From Bacteroidota bacterium (lineage in GTDB: Bacteria; Bacteroidota; Bacteroidia; UBA7662; CANHCV01): 6,502 nt of DNA. This document shows positions 1 to 6,396 of this stretch, in pieces. Within the stretch, counting starts at the first letter, position 1. Every line of letters starts with the position of its first letter. The notes beneath the pieces are model-generated. The model did no database searches. It was not told where the DNA came from and saw only the letters and a list, made by a program, of their open reading frames with translations. Both the position numbers and the translations under genes were made by a program. The DNA lies in the NCBI GenBank assembly GCA_027488715.1, contig JAIYBD010000222.1, positions 1 through 6,502 of the forward strand. The letters are read 5' to 3'.

Positions 1-768
1 ATTCAAGGACAAGCATTGACGCAGAATTATGCTTTGAACTTTGTTGCACAAGACAATCAATGTCCTTTCAATGGGAAAAACATCTTTGCACTCAATCTTC
101 AGTTGAATGATGTTGAACTTTCGGCACCAAGGATTTCGAGTATTTCATTTATTCCATCGAAGGTGAATGTTGTGATTGATTCGGTTATTGATTTAGCTAG
201 GCAAGAGCCTTTTGATACCTCGTTGCAGCAATCGGTATTTCGCCGTGTTAACCGTTTGCACGGTATTCAGATTTACCGAGATTCGTGTGGAGCGGGAATG
301 TTTCCTTATAAAACCCTTTGGAAACCTGTTGGTCTAACGGATAGCGCCCAATTGCAATGGATGCAACAAATAACATGGATTGATAGCAATTTGTCGCGAG
401 ATACTTGTTTGTACCGATATGTTGTGAAAAGCATTTATGGCTGTGATAGTTTGTTTTCTAGTTCATCGGATACGGCTCAGTTATTGGTTTTAAATGCCAG
501 GGATATTCCATTGGAGAAACAAGGTTGGAAACTTTATCCCAATCCAGCAACGACCAAGGTGAATATTTCTCAAAATTCATGGAGCAGTACCGAGGTAACG
601 GTGTTCAATTTGCAAGGAAAAGTTGTTTTTAAGAAAGATTTTGGGTTGATTCGTGAAGGAGAATTTTCGGTAGAAGGGTGGCCCACTGGAACGTATTTGG
701 CAGAAATATGGAACAAAAAGAATGGACAAAAGCTATTGACTTCGAGAATAAAATTTACCGTTCAATAA
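1..768 (+). CDS. C-terminal part of a T9SS-secreted surface protein (5' end outside the window)
   Basis: The reading frame is open from base 1 and ends at TAA 766-768, so 255 codons of a longer protein are visible. The TTG at 16 is an internal codon, not a start. The visible part begins with the tail of a beta-sandwich domain (YALNFVAQDNQC, about 25-60). This resembles the end of the N-terminal region of the next gene (YFLFITAKDNLC). An FN3-like domain follows (about 124-492), with IYRDSC near its start and YRYVVKSIYGC and SSDTAQLLV near its end. These match IYRK, YYMIGVNTC and SSDTTSFIV in the downstream protein. A T9SS type A sorting domain closes the protein (about 511-765), so it is probably exported through the Por/Spr secretion machinery and anchored to or released from the outer membrane. 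No catalytic motif is visible. The specific role is unknown; a paralogue of the downstream adhesin-like protein is the best inference. Confidence 0.88.
   Translation: MQGQALTQNYALNFVAQDNQCPFNGKNIFALNLQLNDVELSAPRISSISFIPSKVNVVIDSVIDLARQEPFDTSLQQSVFRRVNRLHGIQIYRDSCGAGMFPYKTLWKPVGLTDSAQLQWMQQITWIDSNLSRDTCLYRYVVKSIYGCDSLFSSSSDTAQLLVLNARDIPLEKQGWKLYPNPATTKVNISQNSWSSTEVTVFNLQGKVVFKKDFGLIREGEFSVEGWPTGTYLAEIWNKKNGQKLLTSRIKFTVQ
511..765 (+). other. T9SS type A C-terminal sorting domain of the upstream protein
   Basis: The last 85 residues have the usual sorting-domain layout: a short lead-in (KQGWK), the YPNP motif at 535-546, a hydrophobic strand (TKVNIS), the strand and turn VTVFNLQGKVVFKK, and a final G-T-Y-x-x-E strand (TGTYLAEI) before the C-terminal strand. 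In this family the domain directs translocation across the outer membrane by the type IX system and is usually cleaved afterwards. The motif order is seen directly; secretion is inferred from family knowledge. Confidence 0.9.
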
Positions 769-839
769 AAATTTCCGAATAAATACTACATATTAAGAAA
801 TTGTTCCTACCTTTGAGAAAATTTCTAAAAAAGAGAAAG
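769..839 (+). promoter_or_regulatory. Promoter region of the giant gene, with -7 element TAnnTTTG at 808-815
   Basis: This 71-base AT-rich gap separates the two genes. Bases 808-815 read TACCTTTG, an exact match to the Bacteroidota primary-sigma -7 consensus TAnnTTTG. No convincing TTTG/TTG -33 element lies at the usual 19-23 base spacing upstream; the area around 780-795 is only A/T-rich. Transcription would begin near 819-822, leaving a leader of about 20 bases that is A-rich just before the ATG (AAAAAAGAGAAAG). This is typical of Bacteroidota translation starts, which lack a strong Shine-Dalgarno sequence. A small palindrome, AGAAAATTTCT, sits at 816-826 and may be incidental. No clear terminator hairpin for the upstream gene lies in the gap, so some read-through from it is possible. 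Confidence 0.6.
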
Positions 840-899
840 ATGAAAAAAGGAATTCTACTATTCTTGTTATTGTTCATTGGATGGGGAACGGTGCAAGCT
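840..899 (+). other. Sec signal peptide of the giant protein
   Basis: Residues 1-20 have a basic start (MKKG), a hydrophobic core (ILLFLLLFIGW) and a V-Q-A end. Cleavage is predicted after Ala20, leaving a mature N-terminus THFAGG. This is the usual mature start of the family's N-terminal domain (ATHxxGG) and supports ATG 840 as the start. Confidence 0.88.
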
Positions 900-3800
900 A
901 CGCATTTTGCCGGTGGAGATTGCTATTACGATTATGTGAGTGCAACGCCAAGTGATAGTACTCGTGCTCGTTATGCTGTTCACTATATTTTTTACCGTGA
1001 TATTCAAGGAGCTCAATTCAACGCAACTTCCATCACGGTGGGCATGTACGATGCTTCACCAACCTCTGTTTCTGGAGTGGTTGAGGTGCTTAGATCCGTT
1101 CCACAGTATTCACGTCAATTCTTAAATCAGTATTCCCCAGGGTGTTTTTACAAAAGTGGTATTGGCTACGAACGCGTTGAATTTATTGATACCGTTGATT
1201 TATTAAGAACCAAAGGTTTTTTCTTTTCTACTTCAAATTACGCTCGAAACGGCGGACAAATCCAAAATATTAGTCAAACAGGTCCTTTTTCAGTTGTTTT
1301 AAGTACTTACGTTCCGCCACGAAATTCCTTTGTTAACAACAGTCCGCGTTTTCGAGCTATTCCTGTTCATTACGCTTGCGTTGGGAAAAAGTATGTGTTT
1401 AACCACGACGGATTTGATCCCGATGGAGATTCCCTGGTATTCAACATCGTATGGCCGTATGGCCAAGGCGGTACTTATCGTTCAGGCGGTAACGTTGGTG
1501 AAGGAGGGATTCCCGATTTCAACATTTCAACTTTGCCCCTTGCACAACGCTCTAGCTTTCCTACCCGTCCAACTTTGCCTGGGAACAATACCGGTATTTC
1601 GGGGTATTATACCCCAGTTACCTATCAAGGGGCGTATAGTTTTCCATCTAACCAAGTCCCTGCAATTTCACCCGATACTTTAAAAATGACCGGAAGCACC
1701 GGCGAAATTAGTTTTACTCCAACCAACCAAGGTGGATTCGTGGTAGCTATTGAGTGCTTGGAATACCGGGTTGACCGCATTAACAATGTAACTACCTACC
1801 TGGGATCAACTCGAAGAGATTTGCTGTTCTTTTTTGATGCAAGTTGCACCGGGAATAGTGCACCCCAGGTTTTTGTGACCGATAGTTTTACCCTCCAAGT
1901 TGGAGATACCCTCAACTTTAATGCTGTAGGGATTGATTTTGATCCTACTCGTGATACGGTAATTATGAGTATTGCTGGAGATATTGTTGGTACAGGATCT
2001 GGAAAGGCTACCGTTACCATTACTCCGGGCCCGAGTCAGGCGGTAATGAATATTCGATGGATTCCGAATTGTACCTATGCAAGAACAGCACCATATTTTT
2101 TATTCATCACGGCAAAGGATAATTTGTGTGCAGTTTTTCAAAAAACAGTTTACGTTCGGGTTTTACCAAAATCCATCATTTCCCCTCCTCAAAATCTTAA
2201 TTGTTCAAGCAAAAACGGTGGATTAAAATTAACATGGTCTAATTCATTCAGTAATGGTATTGATTTTTCAAAATACCTGATTTATCGAAAAATAGATCAA
2301 GCACCATTTCAATTGATTGATTCAATTAGTCAATTCACCCAATTGAGTTATTTTGATTCCATGAATTATTCAAGTAACAATATTGGTTCCATTTCTTATT
2401 ACATGATTGGTGTAAATACATGTGGAGAAACGGGAAAAAGTTCAGATACTACTTCTTTTATTGTTCAAAATATTGTTTCTAGCCTTCCCGACACTCTTTC
2501 TGCCTGCGGCAAATCAGCTGTTCTAGATGCTGGTAATATTGGTGCTAGTTTTTTATGGAATACGGGTGAAATGACTCAACAAATTACGGTTGCCCAGTCT
2601 GGTTGGTACCATGTTACGATTTCAACGCAAACCAATTCTTTAAGGGACAGCGTTTACGTCGACCTCCTCTCTGTGGATCTCGGCAACGATACCGCCATTT
2701 GTGCGGGTGAAACCTACGTGATCAATCCCTTCGTGAAAGGAAATCCGAATTTGAAAAACGGATTGATGGCCGCTTACTCTTTCGATGGAAATGCCTACGA
2801 CTTTTCGGGCAACGGAAACCACGGAAAACCCCGTGGTGTAACGCCCACCATCGACCGTTTCGGAAATCCCAATGGAGCGTATTTCTTCCGCGGATTCGGC
2901 AATAACGACCATATTTTCGTAAAAAATAATCCCTCGCTACACATCGATTCGGTGTACACCATGTCGCTTTGGTACAAAGAAATTCCAGGAAATGCCATGA
3001 ACGGGGTAGGGGCTTATGCACCTACCAACGGAACTGCCGCTTTGTTTGCTAAAGAAGGCGACGGAATTGGAACCCCTCCCGGATTTTTTGCCGACGTTAA
3101 TTACAATGCTAACGGCTACACCCTCAATTATATGCAGGTAGATGGTTGCTGCGGAGTACGTTCAAAATTCCAAACTCAATTTAGCCATCAAATGCCAATC
3201 GATTCATCGTGGAAACATTTGGTCATCATCAACACCAAAGACTATTCCGAAATGTACGTGAATGGTTCCAAAGTGAAGTTCACGCAAATACCTTCCACGT
3301 TCTTGGCCGCAAACCGCAACAACTTATTTTTCGGCACCTACGGATACGGCCAAAAATCGCCTTTCTGGTACCCGTTCTACGGTAGTATGGATGAGGTATT
3401 TATGTACAATCGTGCCTTGGATTCCAATGAAATTCGCGATTTGTACCTGCTTCAAAATTCTCAAAATCAGTTCACCTACACTTGGAGCAACGGAGCAACA
3501 ACGCCCTACATTGGTGTTACTCCAACCCAAACTACCACCTACTATTGTACCGTGAGCAACGGCATTACAACTTGTGTTGATAGTGTTACCATTACCGTTA
3601 AACCTAATCCTCCAGTGGTTGCGCTTCCCGATACCTTGTTCCAGTGCGGAAACCCCGGACGTTTGGATGCCGGCAATCCGGGAGCTACCTATTTGTGGAG
3701 CAACAAAGCCACTACCCAATCCATACTTCCCGTTAATGGAGGTTGGTATTCCGTTGTTGTGAATCAGAATGGATGTACAGCCACCGATTCTTCTTTCGTT

Positions 3801-6377
3801 GATTTATTGACGGTGGATTTAGGGAAGGATACCAGCATTTGCATCGGTTCTTCGGTTACCTTAAGCGTTCAGGGACAAAATAATGGAAATACCACTCCCG
3901 ATAGTATTTTTGTTCCATCCGATGCCTCTTGGAAAGTGAGTCTTCTGAATCCGGAAGGATGGGAATACGTTGGATTTAACGATACGAATTCCTTTTGGCC
4001 ATCGGCTAAAATTCAGGGTACTTCTTCCATTTCTGGAGCACTACCCATTTGGCACCCTGATAGTGTTGGCATTTACGATGCGTACTTCCGTAAGGTGTTT
4101 GAAGTGAATGGCCAACCGAATACCGATTTTCAATTGGAGGTTTCGGCAGAAAACGAATATTATGCGTTTGTAAACGGTCGTTTTGTTGGATATGGAAACA
4201 GCACCATGACCGGAAATCAAACGTATTCCATCTCCTCTTACTTGGTTCAAGGGTACAATTCAGTAGCCATTTTTGCCTCCAATTGGGGCGCCTCAACGGC
4301 CCAATTAACGGCCTTAATTACCGGTACAACCGATAAAAAATCGTACTTGTGGACAACGGGAGATACCACTTCTTCCATCACGGTTGCTCCTACTCAAACC
4401 ACCACTTATTACTGCACAGTAACCAACGGTTACACCTTCTGTACGGATAGCATCGTTGTTCGCGTTGGAACGCCCCAGGCAACATCCGTTACGGCATCAA
4501 CTTGTTCGAATCAACCGTATGTTTTTGGAGGAAGATTAATTTCGCAACCGGGTGTTTACGTAGATAGTTTGCGTTCTTCGTTGGGTTGCGATTCAATTGT
4601 AACGCTTTCGTTGAACATCAACCCAACTTCTTCCGATACACTGCGCGTTAAAGTTTGTGGAAATCAAGGGTATTCGTTTGCTGGAGGAGTATTAACTCAA
4701 CCTGGGTTTTATGTTGATACGCTTCAAAATTCTTTGGGATGCGATTCTGTGGTGACAATAGACTTGCAATTTGCGCAACCCGATACTCAGCGACTTTCGG
4801 TTAGCATTTGTACCGGATCAACGTATTTCTTTAATGGCCAAAACTTGAATAGCTCGGGAACTTATCAAGCAAATTTAACCAATTTACTTGGATGTGACTC
4901 CTTGGTTATTTTGCAGTTAACCGTTAATCAAACCATTCAAAATACCATTCAGGCCTCCATTTGTCAAGGACAATCGTATTCCTTCTTAGGAAATTCTTAT
5001 CAAAATTCTGGACGTTATTTCTTCGCATATCAAACCGCTTCGGGATGTGATTCCACCGTGATTTTGGATTTAACCGTTAATGCAGTGGTAAAACCGACTA
5101 TTTCAGCGAATGGACCTTTGGAATTCTGTAGAAATACGGGGGTAACCTTTACCTCATCCCCAGGAGTTTCATACCTATGGAGCAATGGTTCTAGAAGCTC
5201 TTCCATTCAAATATCTCAAAGTCAGGCAATTTGGGTAGAAGTAACCGATGCCAATGGATGTGTTTCACGCAGTGATTCTCAAGTAACTGTTCAACGACTT
5301 TCCGTTCCCAATCGAGCTGATACCATTTTTGGATTTTTAAATCCATGCGGAGTGAGAGGAACGGCCAATACTTTGACCTATTCGGTGGATCGTGACCTTA
5401 ATGCTACGTCTTATTCTTGGATCCTCACCGATGGAATAGCAGCTGTGGGTCGTACTGATAGTAACGTAATTTCCGTAACCTATCCAGCTGGATTCACCAC
5501 GGGTCAAATTCGTGTCCTACCCATCAATGCTTGCGGAAGTGGTTTTGCTAGAGCTATTTATCCAAGAACTGGACAGCCCAATACGGCTCCTGTGGTTACC
5601 CAATCGGTAACTTCGGTGTGTGGAATTCGGGGTACAGCCACAACGGCAACGTATACCATTCAACCCGTTGATGGCTGTAATTCGTATTTATGGACTTTGC
5701 CATCGAATGCCACGTTGGTTTCAGGACAGGGTTCTACGAGCATTCAAGTTCGCTTTGGTTCATCGTATTCTGGTGGTGTTATTTCAGTGGCAGGGGTTTC
5801 TCCTTGTGGTAATTCTCCTACCCGCGGTATTACCGTTTCCTTGTTGGCCAAGCCCATCATTTCTGGACCAAACACCATCTGTGCAGGAAGTCAGGAAACG
5901 TACACCATTCCGGCGGTTCCTGGTGCCATTCGTTACCGTTTCAATTTGCCAGCCGGATTGGTTTTGGTGAGTCAAAATGCCAACAGCGCGGTGATTCGTA
6001 ACAATGGATCGTTTATTTCAGGAAGTTTGGGAGCCCAAGTACAAACATCGTTGTGTGGTTGGTCACAACCCGGTTCCCTATCGTTGAATACGGTTGCATG
6101 TCGTTCGATTGCTAACGAAAGCTTGTCGATTGCCATTTATCCGAACCCCAGCCGAGGAGAATTCCAGTTGCAATTGGGAACCTTGGTTTCGAATATTCAA
6201 GTGAGTTTGTATGCTAGCGATGGCCGTTTGGTTAAGCGAGAAATGGTTTCTGCAGTACAAATCCAAACGTTGAATTATCAAAATTTAGCCGAGGGCTTGT
6301 ACCATTTGGAAGTCGTAGCTACCGATTTGAACCAGCAAGTGGTTCGCCATCTGGAGAAGATCATGATTCAGCGATAA
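840..6377 (+). CDS. Giant multidomain T9SS-secreted surface protein with LamG-like, galactose-binding-like, Ig/PKD-like domains and 51-aa Cys repeats; putative adhesin
   Basis: This gene encodes 1845 aa starting at ATG 840. A TTG at 801 is in frame but lies upstream of the -7 element (808-815), and ATG 840 begins a clean signal peptide, so 840 is preferred. Domain order by residue: signal peptide 1-20; Bacteroidota N-terminal domain 21-338; Ig/cadherin-like 339-444; FN3-like 446-545; Ig-like module A 549-921, interrupted by a LamG-like domain (642-873); module B 929-1209, interrupted by a galactose-binding-like domain (1021-1164); four 51-aa cysteine repeats 1214-1417; Ig-like 1418-1488; three PKD-like domains about 1494-1755; T9SS sorting domain about 1763-1845. 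No hydrolase or protease motif is visible. Such architectures are typical of large secreted adhesins and gliding or attachment proteins in Bacteroidota, and glycan or surface binding is the inferred role. The gene probably has its own promoter and terminator. It may be a paralogue of the gene just upstream. Confidence 0.93.
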   Translation: MKKGILLFLLLFIGWGTVQATHFAGGDCYYDYVSATPSDSTRARYAVHYIFYRDIQGAQFNATSITVGMYDASPTSVSGVVEVLRSVPQYSRQFLNQYSPGCFYKSGIGYERVEFIDTVDLLRTKGFFFSTSNYARNGGQIQNISQTGPFSVVLSTYVPPRNSFVNNSPRFRAIPVHYACVGKKYVFNHDGFDPDGDSLVFNIVWPYGQGGTYRSGGNVGEGGIPDFNISTLPLAQRSSFPTRPTLPGNNTGISGYYTPVTYQGAYSFPSNQVPAISPDTLKMTGSTGEISFTPTNQGGFVVAIECLEYRVDRINNVTTYLGSTRRDLLFFFDASCTGNSAPQVFVTDSFTLQVGDTLNFNAVGIDFDPTRDTVIMSIAGDIVGTGSGKATVTITPGPSQAVMNIRWIPNCTYARTAPYFLFITAKDNLCAVFQKTVYVRVLPKSIISPPQNLNCSSKNGGLKLTWSNSFSNGIDFSKYLIYRKIDQAPFQLIDSISQFTQLSYFDSMNYSSNNIGSISYYMIGVNTCGETGKSSDTTSFIVQNIVSSLPDTLSACGKSAVLDAGNIGASFLWNTGEMTQQITVAQSGWYHVTISTQTNSLRDSVYVDLLSVDLGNDTAICAGETYVINPFVKGNPNLKNGLMAAYSFDGNAYDFSGNGNHGKPRGVTPTIDRFGNPNGAYFFRGFGNNDHIFVKNNPSLHIDSVYTMSLWYKEIPGNAMNGVGAYAPTNGTAALFAKEGDGIGTPPGFFADVNYNANGYTLNYMQVDGCCGVRSKFQTQFSHQMPIDSSWKHLVIINTKDYSEMYVNGSKVKFTQIPSTFLAANRNNLFFGTYGYGQKSPFWYPFYGSMDEVFMYNRALDSNEIRDLYLLQNSQNQFTYTWSNGATTPYIGVTPTQTTTYYCTVSNGITTCVDSVTITVKPNPPVVALPDTLFQCGNPGRLDAGNPGATYLWSNKATTQSILPVNGGWYSVVVNQNGCTATDSSFVDLLTVDLGKDTSICIGSSVTLSVQGQNNGNTTPDSIFVPSDASWKVSLLNPEGWEYVGFNDTNSFWPSAKIQGTSSISGALPIWHPDSVGIYDAYFRKVFEVNGQPNTDFQLEVSAENEYYAFVNGRFVGYGNSTMTGNQTYSISSYLVQGYNSVAIFASNWGASTAQLTALITGTTDKKSYLWTTGDTTSSITVAPTQTTTYYCTVTNGYTFCTDSIVVRVGTPQATSVTASTCSNQPYVFGGRLISQPGVYVDSLRSSLGCDSIVTLSLNINPTSSDTLRVKVCGNQGYSFAGGVLTQPGFYVDTLQNSLGCDSVVTIDLQFAQPDTQRLSVSICTGSTYFFNGQNLNSSGTYQANLTNLLGCDSLVILQLTVNQTIQNTIQASICQGQSYSFLGNSYQNSGRYFFAYQTASGCDSTVILDLTVNAVVKPTISANGPLEFCRNTGVTFTSSPGVSYLWSNGSRSSSIQISQSQAIWVEVTDANGCVSRSDSQVTVQRLSVPNRADTIFGFLNPCGVRGTANTLTYSVDRDLNATSYSWILTDGIAAVGRTDSNVISVTYPAGFTTGQIRVLPINACGSGFARAIYPRTGQPNTAPVVTQSVTSVCGIRGTATTATYTIQPVDGCNSYLWTLPSNATLVSGQGSTSIQVRFGSSYSGGVISVAGVSPCGNSPTRGITVSLLAKPIISGPNTICAGSQETYTIPAVPGAIRYRFNLPAGLVLVSQNANSAVIRNNGSFISGSLGAQVQTSLCGWSQPGSLSLNTVACRSIANESLSIAIYPNPSRGEFQLQLGTLVSNIQVSLYASDGRLVKREMVSAVQIQTLNYQNLAEGLYHLEVVATDLNQQVVRHLEKIMIQR
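900..1853 (+). other. Conserved Bacteroidota surface-protein N-terminal domain
   Basis: Residues 21-338. The landmarks are THFAGG at the mature N-terminus, FYRD at about 51-54, NNSPRFRAIPVHYACVGKKY leading to DPDGDS at 193-198, TGEISFTPT at 287-295, then the VVAIECLEYR strand and a terminal RRDLLFFFDASC strand. This motif order recurs at the N-terminus of many large gliding- or adhesion-type proteins of Bacteroidota (ATHxxGG, YRD, DPDGDS, GxISFTP). I know the pattern but no experimentally assigned function for it. It is probably a pair of beta-sandwiches. Confidence 0.7.
1854..2171 (+). other. Ig/cadherin-like segment
   Basis: Residues 339-444, starting NSAPQVFV and continuing with FTLQVGDTLNFNAVGIDFDP, a pattern common in Ig- and cadherin-like repeats that precede a D-x-D turn. 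It ends with YFLFITAKDNLCAVFQKTVYVRV. That ending aligns with the first visible residues of the upstream gene (YALNFVAQDNQCPFNGKNIF), which is the main evidence that the two genes are related. Confidence 0.55.
2175..2474 (+). other. FN3-like domain
   Basis: Residues 446-545. The start (PPQNLNCSSKNGGLKLTW) has the proline lead-in and the W of the second strand. KYLIYRK and YYMIGVNTCGETGKSS give the E/F strands and the Y-x-x-x-x-x-N-x-x-G pattern of fibronectin type III domains. The coding DNA here is much more AT-rich than that of the next module (26% GC over 2221-2400 by hand count). Confidence 0.6.
2484..3602 (+). repeat. Duplicated module A: Ig-like scaffold interrupted by a LamG-like domain
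   Basis: Residues 549-921. The scaffold's first half runs LPDTLSACG, then LDAGNIGASFLW, GWYHV, and VDLLSVDLGNDTAICAG. After the insert it resumes with YTWSNGATTPYIGVTP and TQTTTYYCTVSNG. Module B has the same two halves in the same order (VDLLTVDLGKDTSICIG; then LWTTGDTTSSITVAP and TQTTTYYCTVTNG). In most Bacteroidota proteins the two parts of the second Ig-like unit (DLGxDTxIC ... YxWxxGxTT) are separated only by a short stretch. Here about 235 aa are inserted between them. Confidence 0.8.
2763..3458 (+). other. LamG / concanavalin A-like lectin domain inserted in module A
   Basis: Residues 642-873 (about 230 aa, normal for this family). Hallmarks are GLMAAYSFDGNAYDFSGNGN at the start, the VYTMSLWYK strand, SSWKHLVII with W at residue 791, MYVNGSKV, NLFFGTYG, and the closing GSMDEVFMYNRALDSNEI (848 onward). 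The fold is a jelly-roll beta-sandwich used for binding glycans or other ligands. An unusual Cys-Cys pair (DGCCGVRS) lies mid-domain, near base 3150. The specific ligand cannot be read from the sequence. Confidence 0.85.
3624..4466 (+). repeat. Duplicated module B: Ig-like scaffold interrupted by a galactose-binding-like domain
   Basis: Residues 929-1209. It starts LPDTLFQCG, then LDAGNPGATYLW, GWYSV and VDLLTVDLGKDTSICIG. It resumes after the insert at about residue 1167 with YLWTTGDTTSSITVAP and TQTTTYYCTVTNG. It is collinear with module A (2484-3602), with the insertion at the equivalent position. Over the 14-codon tract from PTQTTTYYC to NG (3522-3563 versus 4389-4430), 13 residues are identical, but 10 of those 13 use different synonymous codons. 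The duplication is therefore old, or the copies have been kept distinct at DNA level. Confidence 0.8.
3900..4331 (+). other. Galactose-binding-like beta-sandwich inserted in module B
   Basis: Residues 1021-1164. The pattern SDASWKVSLLNPEGWEYVGF, then YDAYFRKVFEVNG, FQLEVSAENEYYAFVNGRFV, YSISSYLVQGYNSVAIFASNWG is the jelly-roll seen in the galactose-binding-like superfamily. Examples are the sugar-binding domains accompanying glycoside hydrolases and F5/8 type C relatives: an AYFRKxFEV strand, then AxxxYxxxVNGxxVG, then a YxIxxYLxxGxNxIAI strand. No catalytic domain is attached, so a binding role is inferred. The exact family needs a profile search. Confidence 0.7.
4479..5090 (+). repeat. Four tandem 51-aa (153-bp) cysteine repeats (GCDS repeats)
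   Basis: Residues 1214-1417. The units start at 4479, 4632, 4785 and 4938, a period of exactly 153 bases. Each has a first Cys (codons at 4503, 4656, 4809, 4962), then an aromatic-F-x-G core (YVFGG, YSFAG, YFFNG, YSFLG), an SG/PG-x-Y turn, and a second Cys in GCDS (codons at 4587, 4740, 4893, 5046), always 28 residues after the first. Hydrophobic strands (IVTLSLNI, VVTIDLQF, LVILQLTV, TVILDLTV) close each unit. The constant Cys spacing suggests one disulfide per unit. Repeats of this type are common in Bacteroidota surface proteins and probably serve as a stalk. Confidence 0.92.
5091..5303 (+). other. Ig-like domain
   Basis: Residues 1418-1488. The start is KPTISANGPLEFCRNTGVTF, followed by YLWSNGSRSSSIQISQS and WVEVTDANGCVSRSDSQVTV. 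This is the standard Bacteroidota Ig-like pattern (C...L...YLWSNG...I.V...Y.V.VTD.NGC). It belongs to the same general fold as the uninterrupted parts of modules A and B. Confidence 0.75.
5319..6104 (+). other. Three consecutive PKD-like domains
   Basis: Residues about 1494-1755. The first two begin with near-identical motifs, PCGVRGTANTLTYSV (from about 5343) and VCGIRGTATTATYTI (from about 5617), and share a central SYSWILT or SYLWTLP strand and a CG near the end (INACGSG, VSPCGNS). The third starts ISGPNTICAGSQETYTI, the usual opening of the PKD-like family of Bacteroidota, and ends with SLCGWSQPG. Each unit is about 85-95 residues. They probably act as spacers before the sorting domain. 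Confidence 0.7.
6126..6374 (+). other. T9SS type A C-terminal sorting domain of the giant protein
   Basis: Residues 1763-1845. It begins LSIAIYPNPSRGEFQLQLG, with YPNP at 6138-6149. The IQVSLYASDGRLVKRE strand-turn and the LAEGLYHLEVV strand (matching G-x-Y-x-x-x-V) follow, before the final IMIQR. The motif order is the family standard, and the protein ends directly after it. This marks the protein as cargo for the type IX secretion system. Confidence 0.93.
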
Positions 6378-6396
6378 ACTGGATCAATCAGTAAAT

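Noticed and set aside
16..768. TTG at 16 as the start of a complete 250-aa protein
   Set aside because: The frame is open back to base 1 and the protein begins in the middle of a beta-sandwich domain, with no signal peptide although it is a T9SS cargo. It is the 3' part of a longer gene.
3324..3719. Open frame on the minus strand (131 codons)
   Set aside because: It lies entirely opposite the conserved LamG-like and scaffold coding sequence, and its translation shows no recognisable domain. It is a shadow of the real gene.
4006..4296. Open frames on the minus strand inside module B
   Set aside because: They overlap the galactose-binding-like domain, which has clear family motifs on the plus strand. 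The minus-strand products are basic, low-quality translations.
4479..5090. CRISPR-like array, because of the regular 153-base period
   Set aside because: The units lack identical direct repeats at DNA level, the period is far too long, and the frame is open and coding throughout.
5620..5970. Plus-strand open frame of 116 codons in another frame
   Set aside because: It overlaps the PKD-like domains. Its hydrophobic stretches arise from the out-of-frame reading of repeated beta-strand codons.
840..6377. Possible glycoside hydrolase, because the insert at 3900-4331 resembles sugar-binding domains of such enzymes
   Set aside because: No catalytic domain or active-site motif is present anywhere in the 1845 residues. 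Only binding-type and spacer domains are visible.
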